From positions 105,394,368-105,458,367 of the forward strand of contig NC_058337.1 of NCBI RefSeq assembly GCF_905475395.1: a stretch of DNA of 64,000 bases. The letters run 5' to 3'. Positions 18,423-30,449 of this stretch are shown here, in pieces. A program made the position numbers and the translations under genes. This stretch comes from Chrysoperla carnea (Eukaryota > Arthropoda > Insecta > Neuroptera > Chrysopidae). The notes below the pieces were generated by a model, which was not told where the DNA came from, did not search any database, and saw only the letters and a program-made list of their open reading frames with translations. Each line of letters starts with the position of its first letter. Positions within the stretch are counted from its first letter, which is position 1.

Positions 18423-21400
18423 TTTATCAATAGTATAGATTCTGATGAATGTATAATGTATTCCCAGCCTTACATTAGGAGTACTTGTTCACTAAATTCT
18501 AATCATAATGCAAATATAATTAACTATTCATGTGTTAATCAATAAACTAGCACACGTGGGATCAGTGACGTAGGCAATTTCCATTTTAAGAGGGGCTGAA
18601 TCTGTGGCAGAAGATAAAACAGATAGCAATTATATATAATTTCTTCTTCAAGATCTGTACGGACTTCCTATCAGTCTCTTCCGCATTCAATAGACCCAAT
18701 CCATGGCCTAGAGAATATAAGCTGAGTACATGGTCCCCAAATTTTGTACATTTTTTACGTGTATCTAAATTTTTTTAAACGCCTCATATTATGTGAAGGA
18801 GATATTCTTACTATTCAACTACGAATGGGCCACTAAATAAAACCAGTTATAATAAATGATTGTAGAATATTGTGAAACCTGTCTCAAAATTTCATCATCC
18901 AATGCTTTACGGACTTTAATTAAGTAAATGCAAATCGATTAATAATGTATAAATGTGACTTAATCTCCTCCAATTAATGCTTTTTTAAATCAGGTCTAAG
19001 CTCCACACTACCTCTATCTTCATAGGGTGTTTCAGAATTGCACGACACTCTTTTAAGTTATCTGTTCTCTTTCATAAAATAATAGTAACTTTTGGCAGAG
19101 CTTCCATTTTTCGATTCCTTATCTAGATTCCTAAGCACATTTCAAGTGGTGACTGCTTGACACATCCAAAGACATTTGCTACATTAACTTTTTTTCTTGT
19201 TTCCAAGAGCAAGAGATGTACCTACATTAAATGGTGCCGTACATTCTGAAACACCTTGTATACATGTGAGTATGCTCGACTAGTAATGAACGTAATTCGA
19301 AAACGTTGGGATTGGGCTGAGAGACAGATTAGTAGAAAGCTAAAAAAAACACCTTTACAATTAAGTAAAATTAAAAATTGTTTAATAAAAATTCCACTTT
19401 CTCTGGCGTTTTATTACACCAGTCAAATTCTACATTAAAACCGAATCGTAAAATACGATGTAAAGCTGCTTTCTTGGTATGTTATTTGGATCGCTTAGGG
19501 GAGCATAAAACTACGTTTTGTAAGCAATTTTGTAAGCAAAAAAAATTTCGGATAAAAGAGCAGTATATAAAAATCTTTATGTACGTGGAGCTAAATTCGG
19601 TTCTGCACACAACGAATACTAGAAGTAGTTAATAAAAAATAAGTAATTCTTCCATCACGTGCTAACAATGTGTCGGCCGATACACTATGATAAATGTGGT
19701 TTATATTTCACATGCTTCAAAGTGTTTACATATTAAGTTTATCTAAAAATGCAGGGTTGGAATCAATTAAATTTTTTTAAAAGCCTTGAAATTTTATTTG
19801 TAAATTTTGAAATTCCTCTTTTCAGTCCCTAATTACACAATTATTTTTAAGCTTAAAATCAATTTAATGGATTTTGAAGAAATTTTAAGGAACTATTATT
19901 TATCGTTTTTAACCAAAAAGGCTTTAAGTTATAATGAACTTATTCAAAAGTTATTTTCGAGATAATTATTTAATTAAATTTGTAGAGGTTTTATATTTGA
20001 GTTAAAGATGGTTGGGTTTTTGAGAATCCCTAAAATACCACCCCTCTCTGTAGCATTTTGTTTATTTCAATGATCTAAAATAAATTTTTTTTTTAATTTT
20101 TAATGTTGGGATTTGACTTAGGAAATTAGAACATGTAAAATAAAAAATTGATTAGATTAAAATTTTTATAACGATTGAGTCTTAAAAACATGAAATCTTA
20201 AAATAACATTATTTATCATATACTAATAAGTTCAATTTATTATTTTTATATTAATAATTATATTTTTATTAATAACACGTTATCAATGGCCCCAAAAGTA
20301 TAAACAAAGACACATTTTACAATGTGGTTTAAAAATAAATTACATTAACTATTTTTTAAAGCACAAGGTTTTCGTTATTTTTAGTTAAAAGTTGATAATA
20401 AAAGATGCCACGAATTTTTTTCATTATTAAAAATTTAAATTATCATTCTTCAAAATTTAAAATAAAGGCACTAATAATCTGTTTACTAGAGACAAAGTCC
20501 GCTGTTCAGAACTATCGAATTTACCAGACGGCAATTTATGTTTAATAGTGAGTCCCGAAAAATTATACGATTTCTGGCTACTCCCGGTCCAACCTGGAGA
20601 GGTAACCTTACTCCTTATCTTATAGGCTAATAAGTATACTTAGCGCTAATGCAGGACCATAATTAGGGCGTGGCAATGAAGGCACGCGCCCCATATTAAA
20701 TAAATTATAGGCGCATATATCTTTTTTTCAAGGTCAAACTCATGAGTGTAATATTTTCAATTATATTTTCTTTAAATTCCTAGCATAATTTTCAAGTACA
20801 AGTAAATACCTACTGTTAATAATTATTTTAATTAAAATATAATTTTTAATTAAAAAATCCTTGTTAGGTAAAATGTCACCAAAAAACACAATCTAAATTA
20901 TTGCCCCAATCGCCGTGAATCCTCATTACAGCCCTACGGTAATGATCTTAATTGCCTGATATTTGTTTGCTTAGAACTAGGAAAAGATTGTGAATGTTAA
21001 ATTAACCTTCCTTCGTTGATGAGTACATGAATCCAGCCAAACTTATTCCGTTTTTTTATTTAAATTTTAATTAATTCCCCATAACAATAATTACAAGGGC
21101 CATAAAAATAGAGGAATTTTTAAGGGGGCGGTTATTCTTAGCATCTACTCAAAATTTTAGTTCATTCTGTAAAATTAGGTTTCCAGACGTAGACATTCTA
21201 TCTTAAATAAATGAATAATAGAATGGGCCTCATCTGTTAATAAGACAGCTAGCTATAGGTATCCTATCGATTTCTAAGTGATACGAACTTGGTTGGGAAA
21301 TTCCTATACAAAAATACAGTACAATACATGCCAAGTATGTACATAATTCGAATCAAATGAAATGCCACGTGTAAAATAAAAATAAAAATATTAGAGAGTA

Positions 21401-22424
21401 TCTACAAGGGCGGCGGCAACATACGCTTACAAGTCTAATTACACGTGATTTATAACTGGCTTGCATATCTACTCTAAAAGTAACAAGCCGTGGGTAGGGT
21501 TTGGTGCGATCCTTGAAGTCCACGCGAATAACTTCCCTGTATAATAAATAGTTATAACAAAAAAACTCGACCGTTTCGAATATGACTCGAAATTCTGTTC
21601 GGATAATAGTTTAATCATGGTTGGAAAAAGATATATTCCATCAAGATTCTAGACTGTTTAGCGCACCGCTAGCATACACAAGATACGGTCGTTTCGATAA
21701 CGTAAACACATAGTGAAATGCTCTATCTATTAACAAATTATGTATCATAATGGAGTTTGAAGATAATGAATTACACAGAATCCATTTCAATCAATATGGA
21801 CACACCTCTAGGATGATCAACCTAATGCTTTTATAAATAATCCCTTGGGTCGCTCATTTTGCATTGTAGTCCATGTAATTTTATTTTTTGCCATAAATAA
21901 TACCGTTTTTCCAAAAATAAAAACAATCCACAGTTTTTTATTAAAAAACTGAAAAGACCCCTTAAGCATTTTGTTCTAATTTTTAAATTGTTTTTCGATT
22001 GCCATGAACATACCTACGTACTCAAAGGACCTTGTCAAATAAATACTATAATGCATCTGATAAAACAAAAATCTAGAAACAATAACTTTTAAAATAAAAA
22101 TTTGATTATTTCTTAACAAGAGAAGATAAATAATAGATTGATTTTTGACAAATAAGCCAAGGGCGTAGCCGCACAGTTGGACTGCCAGGGTTATGTTTCC
22201 CGAAAATTTTGGCATATGAAATAAAATTTCAAATTTGGCTCAATTCCTACATAAATTGTGATTTGAAAAGTTCATTGGTACTTTGTTAGTTTAATTAGTT
22301 AAAATGTGCTAATTAGTATCAGTTGAGTGAAATTTTTAGTGATGCTTCTTTTTTTCTTTGTTAATAAACGTAGAACAAAGTTATGTTGTTTTGAATTTGA
22401 GATCTATGGAGAAAATGGACCCCA

Positions 22425-22773
22425 ATTTTTACCCTAATTTGTACTCTCACGGGTAAACAGTGATTTTTATGATAAAATGTTTCAAAAAAAAGTTGTTTAC
22501 TTTTTTATAAGGGACATTTTTACATTAAAACTTTTGTTCTATCTCTAACGGTTTACAAGATAGGAGAGAAGACCCAAAACCCAATTGACCTATGTTGCTC
22601 ATTTGCAAACTTAGCCTCACTTATTACGTCCTATGCACCCTATAAAAATTTCAGATTGATATCTCTTTTCGTTTTCGACAGGCGGGTAAACGGACAAACT
22701 AACAATTAAGCGTTACAAACTTGGGACAGAACTTAGTATACCTTGATATATATTACATATATACATGGTATAA
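22425..22773 (-). repeat. Interspersed repeat family C, copy 1 (reverse)
   Basis: The reverse strand reads TATACCATGTATATATG, AAGGTATACTAAG, CCCAAGTTTGTAACGCTTAA, GAAAAGAGATATCAATCTGA, AGGTCAATTGGGTTTTGGG and GTTAGAGATAGAACAAAAG, in the same order as the other two copies. Ends just before the possible exon at 22784. Confidence 0.6.
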
Positions 22774-22783
22774 AATAATCACC

Positions 22784-22900
22784 ATGAGTTCAAAACCAGA
22801 GTTCTCATGTGATCAAATCTATTCCGAATATAATATTGAAGAATCCCATGGAAATTCCATTGAAATATCAAATGAAAAATCCGTACAAAATCCCGGGTAA
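22784..22900 (+). CDS. Possible first coding exon, 38 codons, unrecognised
   Basis: CACCATGA is a good start context. The frame gives MSSKPEFSCDQIYSEY and continues with mixed, protein-like composition (E, S, N, I) to TAA at 22898-22900. A GTAAAA donor-like signal overlaps the end (CCCGG|GTAAAA at 22897), as expected if this were a 5' exon of a spliced gene. I found no following exon within the next 7 kb and no family resemblance. It starts 10 bp after a family C repeat, so it could equally be a chance frame or a transposon-carried fragment. Confidence 0.2.
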   Translation: MSSKPEFSCDQIYSEYNIEESHGNSIEISNEKSVQNPG

Positions 22901-23668
22901 AAAAAATTCATCATCAAAATCAGATATCTACAGTTTTAACGAAAATGAACATTTTCTTACATAACGAATAAATACTTTAAATATTTTAAAATTACTTCCT
23001 TTAAACATGAACAAAGATGCGAGGTACAGCTATTATATATAGATAGAACGGATATAAAAAATCGATAATTTAAATAAATAATTCTTATCAAATAGTTTAA
23101 CGTATGAAGTGTTTTTTGTTTAAGTAATTTTATTTAATTAAAACGATTGAGATCAACAATTTGATTATCTATATTTTATCTACACGTAAATACTTTAAAT
23201 AAATATTTTTTTGGAAAAACAAAATTCTGACAAAAGAAAAATCATAATCTTGAATATATAAATGTAATAAAACAACCTTATCGTAAAAGCATTAAATTTA
23301 TTTATAAAAAATCAAAACTTTACTTTAATAAGATAAAATTAAATAAATAACATATTAATTTGTTTATCTAATAAATAAGTAATTATTTTTATAAATCAAA
23401 AATAAATAATAGTTGTCATCAATAATCCAGTTTCTTTGTAATTATTGATTATTTCCAATGAATTGAAGAGGAATCCAGTTATATCAAAAACTATTTTTAT
23501 TTACTATAATTTTTTATTCAAATTGACTAATCGCGATTACTCACTCAACTATCATATTTTTAACATTTACCTTGATCTTCCTAACTTTAAACTTTTTAAA
23601 TTTTGTCTCTAGATTTATACCCTTAATCAGTACTGTAATCGTAAAATCAACAGAAGGTATATGATATA

Positions 23669-24125
23669 CTAGCTGTGTACTACTCGCTTCGCTGAGTAAC
23701 TTCAAATTTAAATACAAAGATTATTGTGTTATAACTTTCATATGTTATGTCGTCACTTATCCTCCGTTTGTTCACAATTTTATCGATTTTATTATTTTTT
23801 GGTGTGGAACCCTAATTTTTGGGCAAAAGCCCTAGCTGTACTGCCACACTTCGCTGTGGGACATTATGTTTGCATAGAAATAGATGAGAGGTTTCTGGTA
23901 AATTTTATGAAATTTGGTAAATCCCCGATAAAGAGTTCCGATAAGAGAAATTGTCAGATCAAACCACATTACACTGGGTTATTGAATCTTCACATTCTCG
24001 GATTTGGATTTTCAGAACTACGAGGATGTGTTCTTGAAAACCTTAAATTGGATCAAATTTTACCAAGCGGCATCGTTTTCGCGGAGTCCAAATTAGTCAA
24101 AAACCAAGTTTCTATCAAATTCTGA
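23669..24125 (-). mobile_element. TE remnant with Helitron/RTE-like terminus
   Basis: Read on the minus strand the remnant ends ACTCAGCGAAGCGAGT...CAGCTAG followed by T, like the 3' end of the intact Helitron (hairpin with GCGAAGC, then CAGCTAG/T). The upstream part holds another CCACACTTCGCTGTGGG hairpin. No matching 5' terminus is visible, so it is truncated or a different class. A 133-codon + strand frame at 23724-24125 crosses it but resembles nothing I know. Confidence 0.4.
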
Positions 24126-25455
24126 ATTAAATAAATGTTCTCAAATTTTTCATCACAGTTGCATATAACGATCATAAATTTAAATCTATCCTAAAGTATA
24201 GGTAGGAAAATTCCAAAATAGCAAGTATCCATATGAATAATTAATCATTTTTTCAAAAGATTAATTTTTACTTAAATTTTCTAATCCAGTAATTAATTTT
24301 TTTTATCATTTAATCAGTTCTCCAATATCTAGATAAAAACGATTGTGCAGCTAACAATATATTTTATTATTTTTTTAATTAAAAAATTGTTTTTGTTTAA
24401 AAATACACTTATTTTGATTTTAATCTTTTGCCAAAAAAGTTAAGAATAAAATCAGTGAAAAAATCACTCAAGTACTAAATTGGTAACCAGAAACTAATAA
24501 AACTTTTTGACATCGTAATGATGAATGAGAATATCCGCCAAAATGTAAGGCATAAACTTCTTAATACAAATTTTATCGCCAGGCCTTGCACCTCTGATAA
24601 ATTTAATACCAAATTAAAAAAAAAAATTTTCTAAATAATTTTTTGTTACATTTACGGTAAAAAAACTACAAAAATTAATGGCTATGCGTGTTTTAAAACA
24701 TGTTTAATCTGCCATACTTATAGGTCAATTGATTAATGTTCAATTAATCACGCAACCGATTAATGCGCTTATCTATTAAGACAACTATATTATGAAAAAT
24801 CAAGTGAAAAACACATCCGTACTTCGTATAGAACAGTTACAACAAAAGCTTTATTACCAAAAACGTAATAATCATTAGTCTCCATGATTTCCGCCACTGA
24901 TCGCACACAGTCATCAATTTTCTGTTTTCCATATTATTACATCTTGAATGAAGTATTGCAATCGTAATTTGAGCATTCCTAAATTCGTTTTGACTATTTT
25001 CGGTGTGACATCATGTACGTACGGTATGTATAATGTTCTCTCATATTTAAAAAAACAATTCTACCTAGAATGTTGAAATTTTGAATTTAGAACTATTGTA
25101 ATATTTGCACTTTCTATTTTGGGAAAATGGGAAATTTAGAACGGGGATTTACAGTAAAGCCAAACACACAATTTGGAATTTCTCGGTAAATATCAGCATA
25201 ATGAATTTTTTTATAAGCAACTAGAGTATTCATTTTTTGAACAATTTACTTCTCTCCTTTATTAAATTAGCGGTATCTGTTTTCATCTTCAAGTTATTAA
25301 CAAAAAAAAAAAACATTTTTTCTCGCTTTTTGTTTGAATTTATAAAAATTCATTCTTGAAATTATTTAAGTTATTAAAAACAGGCCCAGGGGAAACAGGG
25401 GAAAAATAGGCAAATTTTTCAAAGTACATATAGTAGAGTGAAATTACGCCTTGTG

Positions 25456-27440
25456 TATGGATTAAAAGTTCGAGCAGTGAAACTTTGGGGTTTTTCTTTT
25501 CACATCAAAAGAAGTATTTTTTGAAATTTTTTACTTTCCCGGAGTGGTGCAACATGTTTAAAAAACAAAATGGCGTCAAAAATGAAATTTTTTTCAGAAA
25601 TTTTATCATTTTTATTTTATATTCGCAAAAGGAGACATCGGTGCATATCCAAATTTGGTAGGTTTGTAGTCCATGTTAAGAACTACTCCTCATAATTTTT
25701 TGGTGGGGTTTCGTCCCTTCCCCTCCCAGTTATATATATATGTATACATACATATGGTAAAACAGTTCATTTGACTATAACTTGAAAAATATTCGATTGA
25801 TTTTAATGAAACTAATATCAATAGTAGGTTTTATTACTTACAACTTTCGGTTAAAATTTTAGCGAAATCCGTTAAATAGTTCGGCCCAAATTTCCAATTT
25901 AGGGAATTGCTTAAAATGGCTGCCATTTTATGCCATTTTGTCCTACGAGGTTAAATTTTTTTTTAAATTGTAGCATTTTTTATTTTCTTTCGATTTTATA
26001 ATAAGTGGCTTACCCGTAAAATAACTCCTTGATCCATATTTTTGCGAAAAACGGAAAATTTAACACTTTCTGGAAATAATTGTTTGGGGGGTGTATGGAC
26101 TGGCTTTGGGGGGTGTTTTTTGCTTTGGCATGAGAAAACTATTTTTAAAAGAGGTCTATATGGTTTAAAGCGAAATTTTTAAGTTTTAACCCCCGCGCTG
26201 TAAGGGGGAAGGGGTGTATGAAATAAATGTATCTTAAAAGATTTTAAAAAGAGGTCAAAATAGTTTAAAATGCTAAAGTAACCCAAAATTTTAGATGCTT
26301 TTATTAATATAGCACTTTTTACAATATCCACCCCTTCCCCTCCCGCTTTCATATTTTTTGCAAATTCAAAATTTTTATGACGTATAAAGGGATTTTGGGG
26401 GTCGCTGATCTCGAACTTTTGGCCCAAATAAGTACACCCCCTAAAAATATTACAATTGTTTTTGATAATCTATTGCAAAATTCGAGATCAGCGACCCCAA
26501 AAACCCCTTTATACGTCCTAAAAATTTTGAATTTGCAAAAAATATGAAAGGGGGAGCGGAAGGGGTGGATGTTGTAAAAAGTGCTATATTAATATAAACA
26601 GCTAAAATTTTGGGTTACTTTAGCATTTTAAACTATTTTGACCTCTTTTTAAAATCTTTTAAGATACATTTATTTCATACACCCCTTCCCCCTTACAGCG
26701 CGGGGGTTAAAACTTAAAAATTTCGCTTTAAACCATATAGACCTCTTTTAAAAATAGTTTTCTCATGCCAAAGCAAAAAACACCCCCCAAAGCCAGTCCA
26801 TACACCCCCCAAACAATTATTTCCAGAAAGTGTTAAATTTTCCGTTTTTCGCAAAAATATGGATCCAGGAGTCATTTTACGGGTAAGCCACTTATTATAA
26901 AATCGAAAGAAAATAAAAAATGCTACAATTTAAAAAAAAATTTAACCTCGTAGGACAAAATGGCATAAAATGGCAGCCATTTTAAGCAATTCCCTAAATT
27001 GGAAATTTGGGCCGAACTATTTAACGGATTTCGCTAAAATTTTAACCGAAAGTTGTAAGTAATAAAACCTACTATTGATATTAGTTTCATTAAAATCAAT
27101 CGAATATTTTTCAAGTTATAGTCAAATGAACTGTTTTACCATATGTATGTATACATATATATATAACTGGGAGGGGAAGGGACGAAACCCCACCAAAAAA
27201 TTATGAGGAGTAGTTCTTAACATGGACTACAAACCTACCAAATTTGGATATGCACCGATGTCTCCTTTTGCGAATATAAAATAAAAATGATAAAATTTCT
27301 GAAAAAAATTTCATTTTTGACGCCATTTTGTTTTTTAAACATGTTGCACCACTCCGGGAAAGTAAAAAATTTCAAAAAATACTTCTTTTGATGTGAAAAG
27401 AAAAACCCCAAAGTTTCGCTGCTCGAACTTTTAATCCATA
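25456..27440. repeat. Near-perfect 1985-bp palindrome (long inverted repeat / foldback-type element)
   Basis: Left arm 25456-26415 pairs with right arm 26481-27440 (960 bp each) around a 65-bp loop. Paired positions sum to 52896 at the outer ends, at the TATATA-rich block near 25756/27140 and at the core (26401/26495), so the arms have no net length difference; mismatches are scattered single bases. The outer ends read TATGGATTAAAAG and its complement, which fits a TA target duplication (25456-57, 27439-40) around an element 25458-27438. I recognise no protein in it. A non-autonomous DNA transposon with very long terminal repeats is the likeliest reading. Confidence 0.85.
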
Positions 27441-28404
27441 TAACAGCCTTTTTTTGCTTAGATTTACTCCAGTAATATACAAAAATGTATTTAGAGAAGA
27501 CCCAATGCGTCTCAAAAATTTTATGGCAAATCATAATATGATTATCATAATTCAGGGACGGATACACACACATGCTCTGTATGGCCATGACCAAAACCTT
27601 TTCAGACATCATTCTGTATAAATTTCCTTTTCGGCTGGGTTGTGTAATAGTGGCTTGAATGGAGTGATTAGTCTTGATTACCGTGACGATAAACTGTAAC
27701 TAGGTGAAGCAAATATGTACGTATTTTTCTTGCTTACACAGTCGAGTCAATCATCTGACTTAATATGCCTTAAATTTCATTATAAACAAACTTCACTGTA
27801 TCTACTTTTAATGACGTCCGCTTACTATAACACCTAATTGTAATTTCCCTTCGATATCATTATAAAAACTATATAAAAATAAAACATGCCACTGCAATTT
27901 TCAGGATGCATTCAATTGATCACAAGGCAATAATCATTTCAAATAATTAGAACCAGAGTATGAATTTGTAAACACCTTTAATTCAATTAATATAATTAGT
28001 TTACATTTTTAATTAACAAAATTGCAAAGTTGATATAAGTTTATTATATTTTTTAACATAATATTTATTATAAAATAAAAATAATATTATTTAATATCAT
28101 AAATATTATTTAAAAAAAAGCTATCATAAATTCAAATAAAACACTTAAGATAAACGAAATGAATTAATTCTTTTTGAAAATTTTCCTAAACTCAAATTTA
28201 CAACATTTTGGAAAACTCCATTCTGATAATATTCTTAAATTTATTTATATAAATCTTCTTATATTTTATGCGTAGGCTGTAACAAAGTATTAAATTCAGG
28301 TTAATGCCCTTTCAAAATCGATACAGGATAGATAGTGTGCAATATTTGCTTACTATGTCCGTGATGTGCGGACATATGCGGACATAACGAGATTTATAAT
28401 ATAG

Positions 28405-29060
28405 GTAATAGAAAAGTTCGTTACTTTTGTCCATAAGGCAATTATTACAGGAGTTATTTTTTTAAAAGTAAATTCAGTATCACGTACTGAATGTAAATGC
28501 ACTTTAGAAGTTTGGAGGGAAAAAACCGTATCGATCTATATCTCCGTAATCGTGCATTTTAGGCAAAATGATAATAATCTTTATCGTAAATAATTAAATT
28601 TCGAAAATTTTTTGACCAATATAATGGTAATAATTTTAAAATTTAAAAATTTCCTACTTTTACTTTAAAGTTATTTATGATGTTCTACGCGTGCAAGGTT
28701 AATAAAAAGGAGGTATGCAAAAGGCATGAAAATTAAGTAAATATGTAAAAAAATATTAATGATAGTGACATAATTAGCAATAATTTGCCTTCTTATCTGC
28801 AGAAACAGCGACTATCCGTTGAAATTTTTTTAATGATTGAAATAAAAAATATTTAACAAAAAAGATAGGAAATTTAATTATCTACATAGTGCACGTTTAC
28901 GGAGATATAGACCGAAACGGTTTTTCTCAAAATGGTGGTAATTCCGGATTGAAAATTTGTAGGGATTGTGATTTGACATTCAGTACGTAATACTAAACCA
29001 TTTTTTTTTAAATAACTCCTGTAATTTAGTGCAAGAAAAAATTCTCTATTTTCTGTAGTA
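28405..29060. mobile_element. Diverged inverted-repeat element
   Basis: ATTACAGGAGTTATTT near 28443 and AATAACTCCTGTAAT near 29018 are reverse complements. So are the blocks GTACTGAATGT / ACATTCAGTACG and CTATATCTCCGTAA / TTACGGAGATATAG. The arms are clearly homologous but diverged, with a loop near 28570-28870. Ends are approximate; no coding capacity. Confidence 0.5.
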
Positions 29061-29174
29061 TTATGCGAAGTGCATTGTACTTAGGAGTGGTGAAAAAGAA
29101 AATTTCCCGCCGTGAGTGGAACAACCCAAACTATAAAAAATCTCGTAGCCAAAGGAATCGCTACGATAATTATG

Positions 29175-29214
29175 AATAGTTGGAAATATAAATTAATTTA
29201 TATTTCCAACTATT
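29175..29214. repeat. Perfect 40-bp palindrome
   Basis: AATAGTTGGAAATATAAATT is followed at once by its exact reverse complement, with no loop. It lies about 115 bp after the inverted-repeat element 28405-29060. Could form a cruciform; function unknown. Confidence 0.8.
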
Positions 29215-30332
29215 TACTTTTCCACTATCACTTGTCGGATTAAATAAAATATTACCAAGGTTATTGAGAAAATTGTTCCAGTTGCAGGAAACGTCTTCGA
29301 AATTATTAAAGAAAAGTGAAAGAGTACTAAAAGGTATTATTAACATTTATCATGAATTATAAAATTACAAACCACTTTTACCCGCGACTTCCATCGAGTA
29401 TGAATTGAATAACAATAGATTCAATGACGGAGACACAGAAAGTTTAATAAACATTCTTGAAAAAATTGGCAGCACTGATTAGTTCCTTCTTAACCCGTTT
29501 GGTAATAGAACTAGCTCAGAAAACTATGTCGGATTCCCTTAAATAATAACGCCCATATTTTCCCCAAATTTTTTAACTATTATCCTCTACTCTTTTTCAC
29601 TTTTCATCCAGAAATCTGATTTCCGTTTATAAAGATCGATTCCAAAATCAACTAGTAAAATAAAATGATTCTGGTGATTGAGGAAGTGAATTTTTTTCTG
29701 GTATTTTAACAATTTTCTTTCAAATATTTTATTTTATAATTTTAGAAGAATTTTATTTTATAATTTGTTATTTGCACTGTAACTATCCTGCGTGAGTTTT
29801 GAAGGGAACTTTAATATTCTGAAAATATAATATGATCTGTTCTTATAAATATTTATTGAACAATTAATAACTCTATTTTCTGGCATAAAATTGGTATAAT
29901 TTTTAGGTTTCTGTATCAAAAAATAAATAAATATTGACTAAGTCTACCTGGCATATTTTAAGCCAAGGTCTCAGCTTCTGATTTTAGATGCCTTTTATTC
30001 GGATGTAAAGATAGTCTTTGAAAATAATAATTTTAACGAAATTCAAATTTTGAGAAAATACCTTTGTTGATAAAGTATTTCTTTTTTTCAATTTAAAAAT
30101 TGGCACAATTTTGACGTCATGGAATAAAAATACCTGAAATGATTTTCAGTCACTCGAAATTTCGTTCTCAAGAAAGATTTCTAACACTTTAAGTGAAACT
30201 CTAATATCACGATTTTAAAGGAAATTAAAAGGACGGATACAAAAATATTTTTTGCAGATCTTTTGATTCAGAGAAGATGATCATGGTCCCAAATATTCAA
30301 GAAAGTCGGCGGTTTAAAAATAATATATTAAG

Positions 30333-30338
30333 TTTATT
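30333..30338 (-). terminator. Candidate polyadenylation signal, KIF23
   Basis: AATAAA on the minus strand about 112 bp past the KIF23 stop at 30450. Position plausible; motif is common in this AT-rich DNA. Confidence 0.35.
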
Positions 30339-30449
30339 ATCTTATAAACGGGATTACAGAAAAACCTATTTAAAAGTACAAAAAAAAAATTATAAAATAC
30401 GAATGCAAAATTAAGTACACATTCCATTGAATAAATATAAAAATAAAAA

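Larger units (their letters stand above)
14388..22783. other. Intergenic, upstream of the AGXT2-like gene
   Basis: The first few hundred bases should contain the AGXT2-like promoter and 5' UTR, but I see no clear core-promoter motif. The rest holds family A copy 2, the LINE tail at 17890-18084, family C copy 1 and long AT-rich tracts (17450-17750, 20200-20460). No tRNA, rRNA or recognisable exon seen. Confidence 0.55.
22901..30332. other. Intergenic, repeat-dominated
   Basis: Holds the TE remnant at 23669-24125, the 2 kb palindrome, the inverted-repeat element at 28405-29060 and the 40-bp palindrome. Minus-strand frames at 26179-26427 and 27235-27612 lie wholly or mostly inside palindrome arms. 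No gene recognised. Confidence 0.6.

Noticed and set aside
23724-24125. 133-codon + strand frame
   Set aside because: It runs through a transposon remnant with CTTCGCTG hairpins, has no recognisable motif and no splice context. Treated as TE debris.
25456-27440. Palindrome as an assembly fold-back artefact
   Set aside because: Not fully excluded, but the arms differ at scattered positions, a unique 65-bp loop exists and the outer edges carry TA, all of which fit a real element better than a duplicated read.
26179-27612. Minus-strand frames of 82 and 125 codons
   Set aside because: Both lie wholly or mostly in the arms of the 2 kb palindrome and translate to low-complexity F/K-rich sequence; frame openness is duplicated by symmetry.
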